A stretch of 64,000 nucleotides of DNA from Myxococcus landrumus (GCF_017301635.1 NZ_CP071091.1:4910001-4974000); one strand, 5' to 3'; positions 32,608 through 41,994 are shown, numbered from the stretch's first letter. Translations and numbers: made by a program. Notes: generated by a model not told the origin, from the letters alone.

Positions 32608-35600
32608 ATGGGTTCCCTCGTCGCAGCCCGCCACCTCGTCGAACAGGTCGCGTCCCAGGCGCCTCTCTCCGTGGAACTCGCCTGCCTCGCATCATTCGCA
32701 GTCCGTGTGGACCCACCGCTCCTGCGGCAACTGAGGCTGGAGCTGCTCCCAGAGAGCTCGCCCGCCGTGGAAGCAGACCTCTGGCTGGGCAGCCTCGTCA
32801 CCTTCCGAGGCCCCGACGGATTCGTCTTTGCGCCCGGGGTCGGAGCCGTCCTCCGCGAGCGGCTCGCCACCGGGAACCCCGAGCGCTACGAGCAGGCGTG
32901 GAACATCACCCAACACGCACACAAGTCGTGGCTCTCCCCTGCGCTGCGCCTGGAAGAGAATCTCAACTATGCACAGTCCAGTCCAGACCCGGAAGTCTTC
33001 GCGCGCGCGCGGAGGCTGCTGCGCCAAGCGGTGGCCGAGCTGGCCCGAAACCCGTCCGTGGTGGCCCCATGGGCCGCCGGCGCGACGACACGACTCTCCT
33101 CCGACCTGATGGATATGGAAGAGGGACGAATGCTCGCTATGGCCGCCCGGGCACATCTCCCGGGAAGCCTGCTGCCCCCGTCGCCGCCCTCCGGCCCCCT
33201 CCCTGCGTGGATGCACCGGCTCTCACTCGAGAGGATGGAGCGCATCAAACTCGGCGTGAGGATGTCCCCTCATACCATCGAGATCGTGGAGCGGACCAAG
33301 CCGCATGACGAGGTCATCGAACTGCCACGGACAAACCCGCTGGTCGTGGAGGTGGCCACGAATAACAAGCACAGCGCACGCCCCAGGCCTCGACACGTAT
33401 TCATCGACGGATTCGATTCCGACCGGCGAAACTGGGGGTGGTGCTACCGCATCCGCGAGTCGCTGAGACAGAACGCACATCAAACCTTCATGCGCAATGA
33501 GCCAGAATATCGAAGAGACCCCGCCGGTGACTCAATCGATGAAATCATCGAAAAGTGTGACGCTTGGGTCATTGTCATCTCCCTCGATTCGGATCGTGCG
33601 CGGAATGCCATGTGGGAGCAAATGAGGAGGCTGAGGAATCGGTCAGCCCCGAAGCGCGAAAGGTTCACGCTCGTTCTGGTACATGTACTCCCAGAGAATG
33701 CTGCTGCACCAGAAACACCCAATTGGCCTAGCTTCATGCAATGGGAGCAGGTCCAGATTGAAGCTAGAACCGGGAGAGAGCACCACGTCATTCGTCGGAT
33801 CATTGAAGTCATCGAGGCGCCACGCAAAGACGCGACACGTTGGAGAAGATTCGATTTCGCGCAGTCGGGTCCTATGCGGATTCCACTGACGTCCGGAGCG
33901 TTGAGGCTGCGCACACTGCTGGGGGACGAGTACGTCATCGAACCCGCCATGGCTCTCGGATTGAAGCCCGTGCCACGTCCCGTGGACAACTTTGTCGTTC
34001 ATCCGCGAGCGCTCGACACATTGCTGCAGAAAGTCTCGTCGCAGTCCTCCCTCATCACTATTTCAGGTCGCGCAGGCACCGGAAAGACCCAGCTCGTCCG
34101 ACGGTTCCTCGACGCGGCGGCACCGGCCTTTCCGCATGGACGATACGTACTTGCCCCCCTCCAGTCGGGAGCCCGCCCAACCGTGTACTCCATCGCCTGG
34201 GAGGTGGTACGAACCCTTGCCCCTGAGAGTGAGCGGCCAAGTGAAGACGTCCTCCAGCGCTACCATTCTCTGACGTCTGAGCGGGAAATCGCGCTGGTAC
34301 TGGAAGACGTCGATCAGTGGGAGGGGAGCCCTCGGCAGCTTGTAAGAAAGCTCAACGCCTTGCGACCGTATCGCCGAGGCACACTCCTCGTCATCACGTC
34401 ACGCGCCCCCATCGAAGGTCTCAACGCACCAAGGGTGGAGCTCGAAGAGCTCGACGCAAAGGTCGCCATGGACCTGTTGCTAAAAGTGGCACCAGAAGCC
34501 AAAGCGCACGCCACGGAGCTACTGGAAATCCTGGGCCGTCTTCCGACGGCACTGCATGAAGTCGGAGTCGCAATCTCCCAGCTACCCTCGGACTTCGACC
34601 TCGCCCGATACGTGGAGCTCTTGCGACTAGCATCCATCCTGACCGTCTTCCCATCCACCTTCGACCGTCACGCCGCCGCCACAGTTCTGACGGAGGGCAT
34701 CGCAAGCCCTTCGATTCCGAGTTCCAAGGAAGCCGCTTCACTGGCAGGCGAGTTGATCCAGGCCGGCCTGATGAAGCCCGTGGAGCACGGAAGATACGCG
34801 CTGTGGAGACCGATACGGCACGCAGCAGAATACAGGTCTGGTGAACTGCTGTCTCATGAGGCAACCTTTCGCTACAGCGCTTACTACCTGGGCATGGCCG
34901 TGGCCCTCCATGACCAGTACTCACGAAAGGGGCGCGCACGCTCGGAGGCTATTGCTACCTTCGATACAGAGTCGGCGAACATCGTCCGCGCCGTCGAGTG
35001 GTTCTTTCCGCCAATGCCGGTGGCGAGCCCAGCGCGGACCACGCTTGACATGACTGCTTCGTTGCGAGCCGTCGCCCCGACACTGTTGAGACTACGTCGA
35101 CCACCAGCGGAACGAGAGCAATGGTTCCAGACAGCCGGGCACCAGAGCCCCGAGGATCCATTGCTCTTGCTCGAAGTGGCTATCGCCCAGGCGGAACTTG
35201 GACGTACGGAAGAGGCGGTGGAGACATGTGAGCGCGCGCGTGCACTGGTGTCCCATCCTTCGGATGCCGCGGACATCCTCGTCAAGCTGGCTCGGTTCCA
35301 GCTCGACCTGGGCAGCCGCTCGGAAGCTCAGTCGACGTTGCTTCTCATTCTGGATGAGGGAAAGGATTCCAGCGCGATCAGGGCAGAGTTCCGCTATGTC
35401 ACATCGCGCCTTCTCTTCCTGGCTGGTAGAAACGTTGAAGCCGAGCCCCTGCTGAGAGAAGCCCATGCACTGGCCACGGAAGCAGGTGACATCCGGCTCG
35501 AAATAGATGCCCGACTTGGACTCGCGCTCATCGCTGTGGAACGGACCGAACTGAACCGGGCAGCAGCTCTTTGTGAAGAAGCGCTCGAATTCGCCCGCTC

Positions 35601-36357
35601 CTGGCGCGATGACCGGGGAGTTGCCCTGGCGGCCTGGGAGCTTGGCAAGGTGCGTCTCCGCCAGAGAATCCGCGAGCGTGCCAGGGAATTGCTGCAAACC
35701 CTCGTAGACTACTACCGCACCATCGGGCATGCACGGGCCGAGCAAGCGGCACGAGAACGCAAGGAACTCCTGCGCCCGAGCGGTCCCCTGGAGGCCAGTC
35801 CTCCCTCGGCAGAGCCCAAGGCCATCGCGGAGATTTTCCAAAAACACATAGAACTGATCGTGCACCATTTGAGGTTCGACCTTCAATGCAGCCACGAGAC
35901 AGCCCTTGACTCAGCTGTCGACGCCATCTTTTCCTATCTCAGAAGCCCCGAGAGATACGACCCCAAGGGGACTCGCATCGAGACCTATCTCGTTCAGACG
36001 GCCAGGCGCAAAGCTCTTGATCGAATTAGGTCCGAGTCCGCGCGAACCCGACGTGAGCAGGATTTCGCCGATCTAATTGGACTCGAGGCGACGAGCCCTA
36101 ATGAGAACCTGGAAGTCACGGTGGAGGCAAGGAGGGTCTCGGACGTTCTGACGACACATAGTGCGTTGAGCAACCCAAATGACCTCGCCACCCTGCGATT
36201 GCTGCTTCAGGGAGAGAACTCCACCGAGACACTCGCGAAGGCGATGGGGCTCGATGGTCTCTCCAAAGAGAAGATGAGACTGGAAGTGAAGCGCCAACGA
36301 GATCGGATCATGAAGCACCTGCAGCGCTTGGGAGAGATGGGCTCTGACGATTCTTGA
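32608..36357 (+). CDS. TIR-like / STAND NTPase / TPR / sigma-70-like fusion protein
   Basis: 1249 residues in one clean frame. About 1-210: helical domain with RQLRLELLPESSPAVEADLW, LGSLV and LRLEENLNYAQ, resembling N-termini in MoxR/vWA ternary systems. About 260-400: TIR-like (RPRHVFIDGFDSDRRNW, CDAWVIVISLDSDRARNAMW). About 470-790: STAND/NB-ARC NTPase, Walker A GRAGTGKT (487-494), Walker B LVLEDVDQW (Glu566, Asp567). About 840-1055: TPR array. About 1075-1249: sigma-70-like, region 2 DAIFSYLRSPERYDPKGTRI and ETYLVQTARRKALDRIRSES, then a region-4-like end ETLAKAMGLDGLSKEKM. The role would be NTP-gated sensing linked to transcription or to NAD signalling. Last gene of the operon. Confidence 0.8.
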   Translation: MGSLVAARHLVEQVASQAPLSVELACLASFAVRVDPPLLRQLRLELLPESSPAVEADLWLGSLVTFRGPDGFVFAPGVGAVLRERLATGNPERYEQAWNITQHAHKSWLSPALRLEENLNYAQSSPDPEVFARARRLLRQAVAELARNPSVVAPWAAGATTRLSSDLMDMEEGRMLAMAARAHLPGSLLPPSPPSGPLPAWMHRLSLERMERIKLGVRMSPHTIEIVERTKPHDEVIELPRTNPLVVEVATNNKHSARPRPRHVFIDGFDSDRRNWGWCYRIRESLRQNAHQTFMRNEPEYRRDPAGDSIDEIIEKCDAWVIVISLDSDRARNAMWEQMRRLRNRSAPKRERFTLVLVHVLPENAAAPETPNWPSFMQWEQVQIEARTGREHHVIRRIIEVIEAPRKDATRWRRFDFAQSGPMRIPLTSGALRLRTLLGDEYVIEPAMALGLKPVPRPVDNFVVHPRALDTLLQKVSSQSSLITISGRAGTGKTQLVRRFLDAAAPAFPHGRYVLAPLQSGARPTVYSIAWEVVRTLAPESERPSEDVLQRYHSLTSEREIALVLEDVDQWEGSPRQLVRKLNALRPYRRGTLLVITSRAPIEGLNAPRVELEELDAKVAMDLLLKVAPEAKAHATELLEILGRLPTALHEVGVAISQLPSDFDLARYVELLRLASILTVFPSTFDRHAAATVLTEGIASPSIPSSKEAASLAGELIQAGLMKPVEHGRYALWRPIRHAAEYRSGELLSHEATFRYSAYYLGMAVALHDQYSRKGRARSEAIATFDTESANIVRAVEWFFPPMPVASPARTTLDMTASLRAVAPTLLRLRRPPAEREQWFQTAGHQSPEDPLLLLEVAIAQAELGRTEEAVETCERARALVSHPSDAADILVKLARFQLDLGSRSEAQSTLLLILDEGKDSSAIRAEFRYVTSRLLFLAGRNVEAEPLLREAHALATEAGDIRLEIDARLGLALIAVERTELNRAAALCEEALEFARSWRDDRGVALAAWELGKVRLRQRIRERARELLQTLVDYYRTIGHARAEQAARERKELLRPSGPLEASPPSAEPKAIAEIFQKHIELIVHHLRFDLQCSHETALDSAVDAIFSYLRSPERYDPKGTRIETYLVQTARRKALDRIRSESARTRREQDFADLIGLEATSPNENLEVTVEARRVSDVLTTHSALSNPNDLATLRLLLQGENSTETLAKAMGLDGLSKEKMRLEVKRQRDRIMKHLQRLGEMGSDDS

Positions 36358-36654
36358 CTTGATGCAATGGGAGCCTGCCTCTCAGCAACGAACTCCAGTA
36401 GCTATGTGGATTCGCCTCCGTCAAATCGGTTCTTCCGCACCTCGTGTGGTTCCCTCCAAAGGTGAAAAGTAGGAAGTCCCTCGTTCGTCCCATGGAAGCC
36501 GTACAGCGGCGTCACTTGGCCGGGGAGCCGCTGCTGAGAATTAATCGCACACAGGGACTCGCTCGGGGACAGTGCGCAAATACGCCGCCGCCGAAGTCTT
36601 TCCCGAGCGCGCGGCGCGCGTTCCCAGACCAAGCATCCTCGCCCCCCCTATCTG
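36358..36654. other. no gene recognised
   Basis: Downstream of the STAND gene no terminator hairpin or gene is evident. The sequence leads into the ISL3 remnant. Confidence 0.35.
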
Positions 36655-37275
36655 GCGTGCTTGACGCGACGGCAAGTCGCAGGGGGTGAGAACGCCCGCG
36701 AGCTCTGGCGGGAGATTCGCACCCAAGGCTTTCGTGGAACCTCTCGGTAGATCCACCGTTGGATTCAGCAGCGACGGACCGTTCGGCCTCGCTCAGGAGC
36801 GCGCGGATATCCTGGCGGCAACTGGTGGTCGAATCGCATGCGCCCCGACGCGATCTCCTCGCCGAAGCAATTGGCATGGCTGTGCGTGAAGAAGCCCTCG
36901 GAGTTGACCTCCGCGGAGACCGCGACGATGGCTCGCATCGAGCTGGGCGAGGAATAATCGCATGTCGTCGCATTGGCCCGGCGGTTCTGCGAACTCGTGC
37001 GCTCGAGGGGCGTTTCACAGCGCGCAAGGCCAAGGCGGTCTTGTAGGCGCTTCAACGCGTGGTTGGGCGAGGCGCGTGCGTGCGGGGTACGCGCGGTGGA
37101 AACGTTTGTGGAGGGACTCGAACAGGACGGCGATGCCGTCCGGGCCGCCCTGACCCCTCCCTGGAGCAACACCCAAGCAGAGGGCCAAATCACGAAGCTC
37201 AAGCTGCTCAAGCGTCAGATGTATGGCCGCGCCAACTTCGACCTACTGCGTCGTCGAGTGCTGCTCACCGTTTGA
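36655..37275 (+). pseudogene. ISL3-family transposase, decayed 3' part
   Basis: The frames contain NARELWREIRTQGFRGTSR, then ARRFCELVRSRGVSQRARP and finally VETFVEGLEQDGDAVRAALT, PPWSNTQAEGQITKLKLLKR, QMYGRANFDLLRRRVL. The last is the conserved C-terminus of ISL3 transposases. Internal stops and frameshifts near 36750 and 36957 inactivate it, and the N-terminal half is missing. Confidence 0.75.
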
Positions 37276-37304
37276 ACCTACGGTCCACACGAAGTGCGGG
37301 AGAG

Positions 37305-37326
37305 CCACGGAACTGGGCTACTCCCA
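37305..37326. mobile_element. solo IS3 terminus
   Basis: CACGGAACTGGGCTACTCCC then A is identical to the 5' terminus of the IS3 element ending at 12633. No transposase accompanies it, so it marks a lost insertion. Confidence 0.55.
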
Positions 37327-37418
37327 CTCGCGGTGCGCACCGCGCGGTTGGACCGATTTTGCAAGCCCATTGACGGAGCTGTCCTCCAGCGCCTGGAGGC
37401 GAGGCGCCCCGCCCCTTG

Positions 37419-37520
37419 CAGGAGGCGAATGAGGCGTGGCCGCAGCACTACGACTCCAGCCGCTACCACGGCATCAACCTCAACAGCCTCTTCTTCCTGG
37501 GCACGAAGGCGACTGCGTCG
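37419..37520 (+). pseudogene. fragment resembling an amidoligase gene
   Basis: The plus strand reads QEANEAWPQHYDSSRYHGIN and LNSLFFLGTKATA. The pattern RYxGxNLxxLxxxGT recalls amidoligase-fold enzymes (NxxxLxxxGTxEFR), but the frame dissolves after that, with the EFR part missing. It runs into the 3' end of the kinase gene on the other strand. Confidence 0.35.
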
Positions 37521-37552
37521 TCCGCGCGCTGGCTCGAGACAGTCTCCGTCGC

Positions 37553-40384
37553 TCAGGGCCTGGACGGGGCGTGCTGCTTCAGCCACTGAGCGGCCCGCTC
37601 CGCGTCCGCCTTCCGGTCCACGCGGCTCCAGTAGTCGCGGGCCTGGGTGGCCAGCTCGATGGCGCGCGCCCTGTCTCCGTGGGAGTCCCAGAGCGCGCGT
37701 GCCAGCGGGAATTGAACCCGCGCCCTCTCATTGACCAAGGTCAGCTTCAGGGCGCCCTCGAGGAAAGGCACGGCCTCGGCGGGCTTGCCCTCGGCCAGAC
37801 AGAGCCGGCCCATCCCCAGCAGGGGCCACAGGCGCCCCAGATCGTCCGGCGCCAGAGCCTTGTCCTGAAAGGCCATGGCGCGCGTGAACTTCTCCCGCGC
37901 CTCCGCGTGGCGCCCCAGCTCCACCAGCGCCTCGCCCTGGTCCGTGAGCGCCCAGGCGACGAGCGGGCTCTCGGGGCCCAGCAGCTTCAGGTTCAGCTCC
38001 AGCACACGCGCGTAGGCCTCGAGCGCCTCCTCGGCCCTCCCCATGTCGCGGAGCACGTGGCCTCGCGCGCTGAGCGAGTCGGCCACGGACGGATGCTCGG
38101 AGCCCAGCACCTTCTGCTTCAGCGCCAGGGCGCGCGTCTGGGCCTCGAGCGCCTCCTCGAACCGGCCCATCTCCTGGAGCGTGGTGCCCAGGTCCCTGAG
38201 GGACTCGGCCACCCGTGGGTGCTCCGGGCCCAACACCTTCTTCCGCAGCTCCAGCGAGAGGGTATGGGCCTTGAGCGCCTCGTCCACCCGGCCCATGCTC
38301 TGGAACAGCAGGCCCAGGTTGTGGAGCGTGGAGGCCACCTCCCAGTGCTCGGGGCCCCACACCTTCTTCCTCAGCGCCAGGGCGTGCTCGAACGCCTGCC
38401 GTGCCTGCTCGTGCTTGCCCACGGCCATGAGGATGGTGCCCTCGCTGTTGGAGGCAAAGGCGCGGATGCGGTCATCGTCCGCCAGCTCCACCATGCTCTG
38501 CGCCATGGGCACCATCTGCAGCGCGTCGTGCGGCCGCCTCAGGCGGTTGCCCGTCACCCAGACCAGGGAGTTCGAGGCCTGTGCCAGCGTATAGGCGTCC
38601 CTGCCACGGGCCGCCACCACCATGGACTCGCGCAGGCCTTCCACGGTGGCTCGGTAGTCACCTACCCCTTCCCTCATCCATGCCATGAGGTAGAGGGTCT
38701 GTGCCTCCAGCGAAGCGTGGCCTGCCGCCTTCACCTGGGGAAGCAGGGAGTTCGCCAGCGCGAGCCCCTCCTGGACACGGTGGGTATCCAGCAGCACCCG
38801 CAAGGCGTCGACCTGCTGCTGGAGCGCCTCCACCTTCCCGCGCACCACCGGGTCCTCCGGCGGCGGCACCGCGGCGGTGAGCGCCTTGGCGTCCTGGCAG
38901 TAATCCAGAGGCGGCAGGGCCTGCACCACCTCCACCGCCTTGCTCACCAGGGGGGTGTCTGGACTCTGGGACAACAGCTCGGTGAGCGCGCGCAGTTGGC
39001 CGCGCCTGCGCTCCAGGCAGGCCTCCTCCAGCACCAGCAGCCCCGAGTTCTTCGGGCGCCCCTCCTGGCTCGCGCTCAGGCACAGCGCGGTGCGATGCCT
39101 CACCCAGGCTCCCGCATAGGCCTCCAGCCCCTGCACCACCCGCTCGGCGGTGGCCCGCGCGGAGGGTGCCCCCGTGGCGACAAACCCCTGCTCCAGCCGG
39201 GCCCTGACCGCCGCATCCCAGACTCCGCTCAGCCGCAGCTCCATGCGACCACACCCCTGCTCCTGCGGGCGAGCCCACACCCACAAGGCCAGCCCCGCCG
39301 CCGCCCCCGCCGCGCCGACCAGGGCCCAGCGCGAGGGCCTCGCCCGCCGCTTCTTCTCCGGGTCGTCCGCCAGCGCGTGCAGCAGCGCCTTCATGGAGGC
39401 AGGACGCTTCGCCGAATCGGCGCTCAGCCCCTGGAGGAGCGTGCGCGTCACCCACGCGGGGACCTGCGAGCCCTCCGGCGGCTCCACCCTGCCCGCGCGC
39501 TGAGCCGCGCGCAGTTCCGCCACGGTGTTGCCCTGGAAGGGGAGCTGGCCGTACAGCCCCTCATAGAGGGACACGCAGAAGGCATACAGGTCGCTGCGCG
39601 CGTCTCCCCGTTGGCCTCGGAACTGCTCGTCCGCCATGTAGCTCGGCGTCCCCATCCACTGGCTCGAGCGCGTGGTCAGCGGCGCGAGCGCCACGGCCGG
39701 CTGCGCGGGGAGGAGTTGCGCGGGGACCTCGCGCGGCTCGTCCACCGAGACGGACTCGAGCCAGGCCAGGCCGAAGTCCGTCACCCGTGCCCGCCCGTCC
39801 TGGCCCACCAGGACATTGTCCGGCTTGAAGTCATGGTGGATGAGGCCCGCTTCGTGGGCGGCGGCCAGCCCCTGCCCTGCTGCCAGGTACTGCGCCAGCA
39901 CCTCGCCCCACGGGCGCCCCTGCTGCCATCGGCGCAGCGTCTGCCCCTCCACATACTCCATGGCGATGAAGAGCGCGCCGTCCTCCAAGGTCCCCGCGTC
40001 GTACACCGCCACCACCTGGGGGTGGCTCAGGCGGGCCATCGCCTGTGCCTCGCGCACGAACCGGGCCTGCTCCTCGTCGCGGCGGCTCTCTCCTCCGCTC
40101 CAGGGTCGCAGCAGCTTGAGCGCCACGCGCCGATCCAGCCGCGCATCATACACGCTCAGGACCACCCCCATGCTGCCCTGGCCCAGCGTGCCCAGCACCG
40201 TGTAGCGACCCAGCAGCGTGTAGCCGGGCTCGAGGGGTGGAGCCTTCGTGGGATCCCCTTCATAAGGCCAGGTGGCGGGCACCCCGTCTTCGAGCCTGGG
40301 CAGCGACTCCCCGTCGCGGGAAGGGACCTGGACCTCCTCGGCATGCCCGCCGGGAGCGCTCTTCTCCCGATGCTCGTTCCTCAT
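37553..40384 (-). CDS. Ser/Thr protein kinase with membrane anchor and TPR tail
   Basis: 943 residues. The kinase domain (about 60-340) has the glycine loop GTLGQGSMGVV, Lys90 in VALK, the catalytic loop HHDFKPDN (Asp185, with His in place of the usual Arg), DFG at 203-205 and GTPSYMADE in place of the usual APE. One membrane segment follows (WALVGAAGAAAGLALWVWA). The C-terminal region has a long array of tetratricopeptide repeats of the kinesin-light-chain kind (ALALRKKVWGPEHWEVASTL, SLELRKKVLGPEHPRVAESL). The Arg-lacking HxD suggests an RD-independent kinase. It faces the exported-protein cluster and may sense its output or state. Confidence 0.9.
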   Translation of the reverse strand: MRNEHREKSAPGGHAEEVQVPSRDGESLPRLEDGVPATWPYEGDPTKAPPLEPGYTLLGRYTVLGTLGQGSMGVVLSVYDARLDRRVALKLLRPWSGGESRRDEEQARFVREAQAMARLSHPQVVAVYDAGTLEDGALFIAMEYVEGQTLRRWQQGRPWGEVLAQYLAAGQGLAAAHEAGLIHHDFKPDNVLVGQDGRARVTDFGLAWLESVSVDEPREVPAQLLPAQPAVALAPLTTRSSQWMGTPSYMADEQFRGQRGDARSDLYAFCVSLYEGLYGQLPFQGNTVAELRAAQRAGRVEPPEGSQVPAWVTRTLLQGLSADSAKRPASMKALLHALADDPEKKRRARPSRWALVGAAGAAAGLALWVWARPQEQGCGRMELRLSGVWDAAVRARLEQGFVATGAPSARATAERVVQGLEAYAGAWVRHRTALCLSASQEGRPKNSGLLVLEEACLERRRGQLRALTELLSQSPDTPLVSKAVEVVQALPPLDYCQDAKALTAAVPPPEDPVVRGKVEALQQQVDALRVLLDTHRVQEGLALANSLLPQVKAAGHASLEAQTLYLMAWMREGVGDYRATVEGLRESMVVAARGRDAYTLAQASNSLVWVTGNRLRRPHDALQMVPMAQSMVELADDDRIRAFASNSEGTILMAVGKHEQARQAFEHALALRKKVWGPEHWEVASTLHNLGLLFQSMGRVDEALKAHTLSLELRKKVLGPEHPRVAESLRDLGTTLQEMGRFEEALEAQTRALALKQKVLGSEHPSVADSLSARGHVLRDMGRAEEALEAYARVLELNLKLLGPESPLVAWALTDQGEALVELGRHAEAREKFTRAMAFQDKALAPDDLGRLWPLLGMGRLCLAEGKPAEAVPFLEGALKLTLVNERARVQFPLARALWDSHGDRARAIELATQARDYWSRVDRKADAERAAQWLKQHAPSRP

Positions 40385-40492
40385 GGCCGCCTCTCCCCGT
40401 GCATGCTGCTCCCTCCCCAGCCGGTCGGCGGCGTGGCGCGGATACTACTGGACCCAGGCGCAGGGACCGATGACGCGTCCGGCGGCTCGGGT

Positions 40493-40508
40493 GGTAACCG
40501 TTGTTACC
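40493..40508. promoter_or_regulatory. palindromic operator candidate GGTAAC-CGTT-GTTACC
   Basis: Six-base perfect arms around CGTT, 109 bases upstream of the kinase start. A related site at 40663-40680 reads, on the complement, GGTAACGACTGTTGTCAC. The two sites share GGTAAC and GTTGT and lie between the divergent genes, so one factor may control both. Confidence 0.5.
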
Positions 40509-40662
40509 ATGGCGCGGCTTTGACACGCGGGAGACCCGTGCCTTGAGCCCGCTTCGAGGGGGCTGACCCACGCGTCCGCCGCGCTCAGGGCCTCTGGAGT
40601 GTCACGGCACTGGAAACGGATGTGATCACGCCGAGGGCCCTCCCTGGGCACACGCGTTATCA

Positions 40663-40680
40663 GTGACAACAGTCGTTACC
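40663..40680. promoter_or_regulatory. second GGTAAC-type site
   Basis: GTGACAACAGTCGTTACC, similar to the palindrome at 40493 in inverted orientation. It is 70-87 bases upstream of the sigma-54 promoter, a typical distance for an enhancer-binding site. Confidence 0.45.
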
Positions 40681-40749
40681 AGGGCTCTGGAAGAAGCCAA
40701 CCCCAGGAAATCAAAGGGCTCAGCGGAGATAGCGCCCTCCCAGCGAGGG

Positions 40750-40765
40750 TGGCGCGCTGCGTGCA
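40750..40765 (+). promoter_or_regulatory. sigma-54 (-24/-12) promoter
   Basis: TGGCGCGCTGCGTGCA matches the consensus TGGCACG-N4-TTGCW at 10 of its 12 defined positions, with GG and GC separated by exactly ten bases. The start codon at 40807 is 41 bases downstream. The FHA-sigma-54 activator encoded at 50452, at the other end of the cluster, is the obvious candidate to drive it. Confidence 0.7.
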
Positions 40766-40806
40766 CAAAGGCCGCGCGCCGTAACCATTCACTGGAGAGG
40801 CCCCAC

Positions 40807-41994
40807 ATGATGAAGGCAGTATCCAAGGCCCTGGCGCTCCTGGCGCTCACTGCGTCCACCTTCGCGTCCGCGCAGGATTACCAAGACACCACGCCGTATG
40901 TCGTTGACTCGGCGAAGTACCCATACACCCTCTATCCGTCCAACACCCAGTTGGACGACAAGACGCCGTGGGAGACGCAGGTCCTCCCGTTCAACCCGAG
41001 CAGCACATACACGCCGCCGGAGCAGGACGCCGTCGTCCAGGGCGAGTCGCAGATGCTCAACGCGCCCGTCTATCTCGACATGAATGACGGCATGAGGCAC
41101 CTGCAGTACGGCCAGAAGACCATTCCGGAGGCCACCACGCAGAACGTGCCGCCGCCGACGGAGACGGTGCCGACGCAGGACCCGTCCGGGCTGCGCTCCG
41201 CGGGGCTGGGGGCGGCGCTCACCGGGCCCATCACCAAGAGCTACCAGCGCACCGAGCTGTTCGGTAACAACATCTTCGGCGCTGGCTACAACGTCAGCGC
41301 GGCCATCACCGCGACGCCCGCCACCAGCACCACGGAGAAGAAGCAGGAGGCGTTCACCGAGGGCCGGGTCCACGGCACCGCCTTCAACATCCCGAAGGAG
41401 CTGGTGCGCGGTCGCGCCACCGTTTGCGGGCAGCAGGGTGGCTGCAACAGCGGCAGCGCGGCGCTGTACGCCATGAGCTCGATGATCTGGAGCACCAACC
41501 TCACCGGCAACTTCGCGACGACCCCAATCAACTGGAGCCGGTCCTTCTTCTCCGTGTCCAAGACGTTCATGGTCGGCCCTGTCCCGCTCACCGTGAAGGC
41601 CTCGCTGACGGGCGGCGTGACGATGCGCGTGAATGGCCAGGTGAACCCCCTGCTCGCCGCAGTCACCGGCACCGTGGGCGGCTTCGCCAACGTGGTGGCC
41701 TCCGCGGCGGTGAACGTCGCCATCGCCAGCTTTGGCGTGACCGGCTCCCTGCAGCTCATCAACGCCTCGGTGGCGCCCCAGGCCAGCCTCGACTGGGGCC
41801 TCTGCATGGCTTCCTGGCAGCTCAAGGCGCCCCTCAACCTGAACGCGCTCTCGGGCACGCTGACGGGCTTCGTGAAGATCAAGCTCCTGTTCTTCAACAA
41901 GACCTGGAACGTCATCATCGCGAACTGGTCCGGCATCGTGAGGAACCTCGTCCTGTACAACGCCTCCGGCACCCTCTCGGCCTCGGGCTGCTAG
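40807..41994 (+). CDS. exported protein of unknown function
   Basis: Starts MMKAVSKALALLALTASTFA with a signal peptidase I site near ASAQ, preceded by GGAGAGG. The mature 375 residues have an N-terminal Pro/Thr-rich part and a beta-rich C-terminal part (PLTVKASLTGGVTMRVNGQV, ASLDWGLCMASWQLKAPLNL) with four Cys, two of them in CGQQGGC. It looks like a secreted or surface beta-structure protein. No family is recognised. It is the first gene after the sigma-54 promoter and probably heads the exported-protein operon. An upstream frame start at 40663 is not credible. Confidence 0.75.
   Translation: MMKAVSKALALLALTASTFASAQDYQDTTPYVVDSAKYPYTLYPSNTQLDDKTPWETQVLPFNPSSTYTPPEQDAVVQGESQMLNAPVYLDMNDGMRHLQYGQKTIPEATTQNVPPPTETVPTQDPSGLRSAGLGAALTGPITKSYQRTELFGNNIFGAGYNVSAAITATPATSTTEKKQEAFTEGRVHGTAFNIPKELVRGRATVCGQQGGCNSGSAALYAMSSMIWSTNLTGNFATTPINWSRSFFSVSKTFMVGPVPLTVKASLTGGVTMRVNGQVNPLLAAVTGTVGGFANVVASAAVNVAIASFGVTGSLQLINASVAPQASLDWGLCMASWQLKAPLNLNALSGTLTGFVKIKLLFFNKTWNVIIANWSGIVRNLVLYNASGTLSASGC

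Noticed and set aside
37436-40546. 1036-codon plus-strand open frame opposite the kinase gene
   Set aside because: It is antisense to a gene with complete kinase and TPR motifs; its product is His/Arg/Leu-rich low-complexity sequence typical of a GC-rich shadow.
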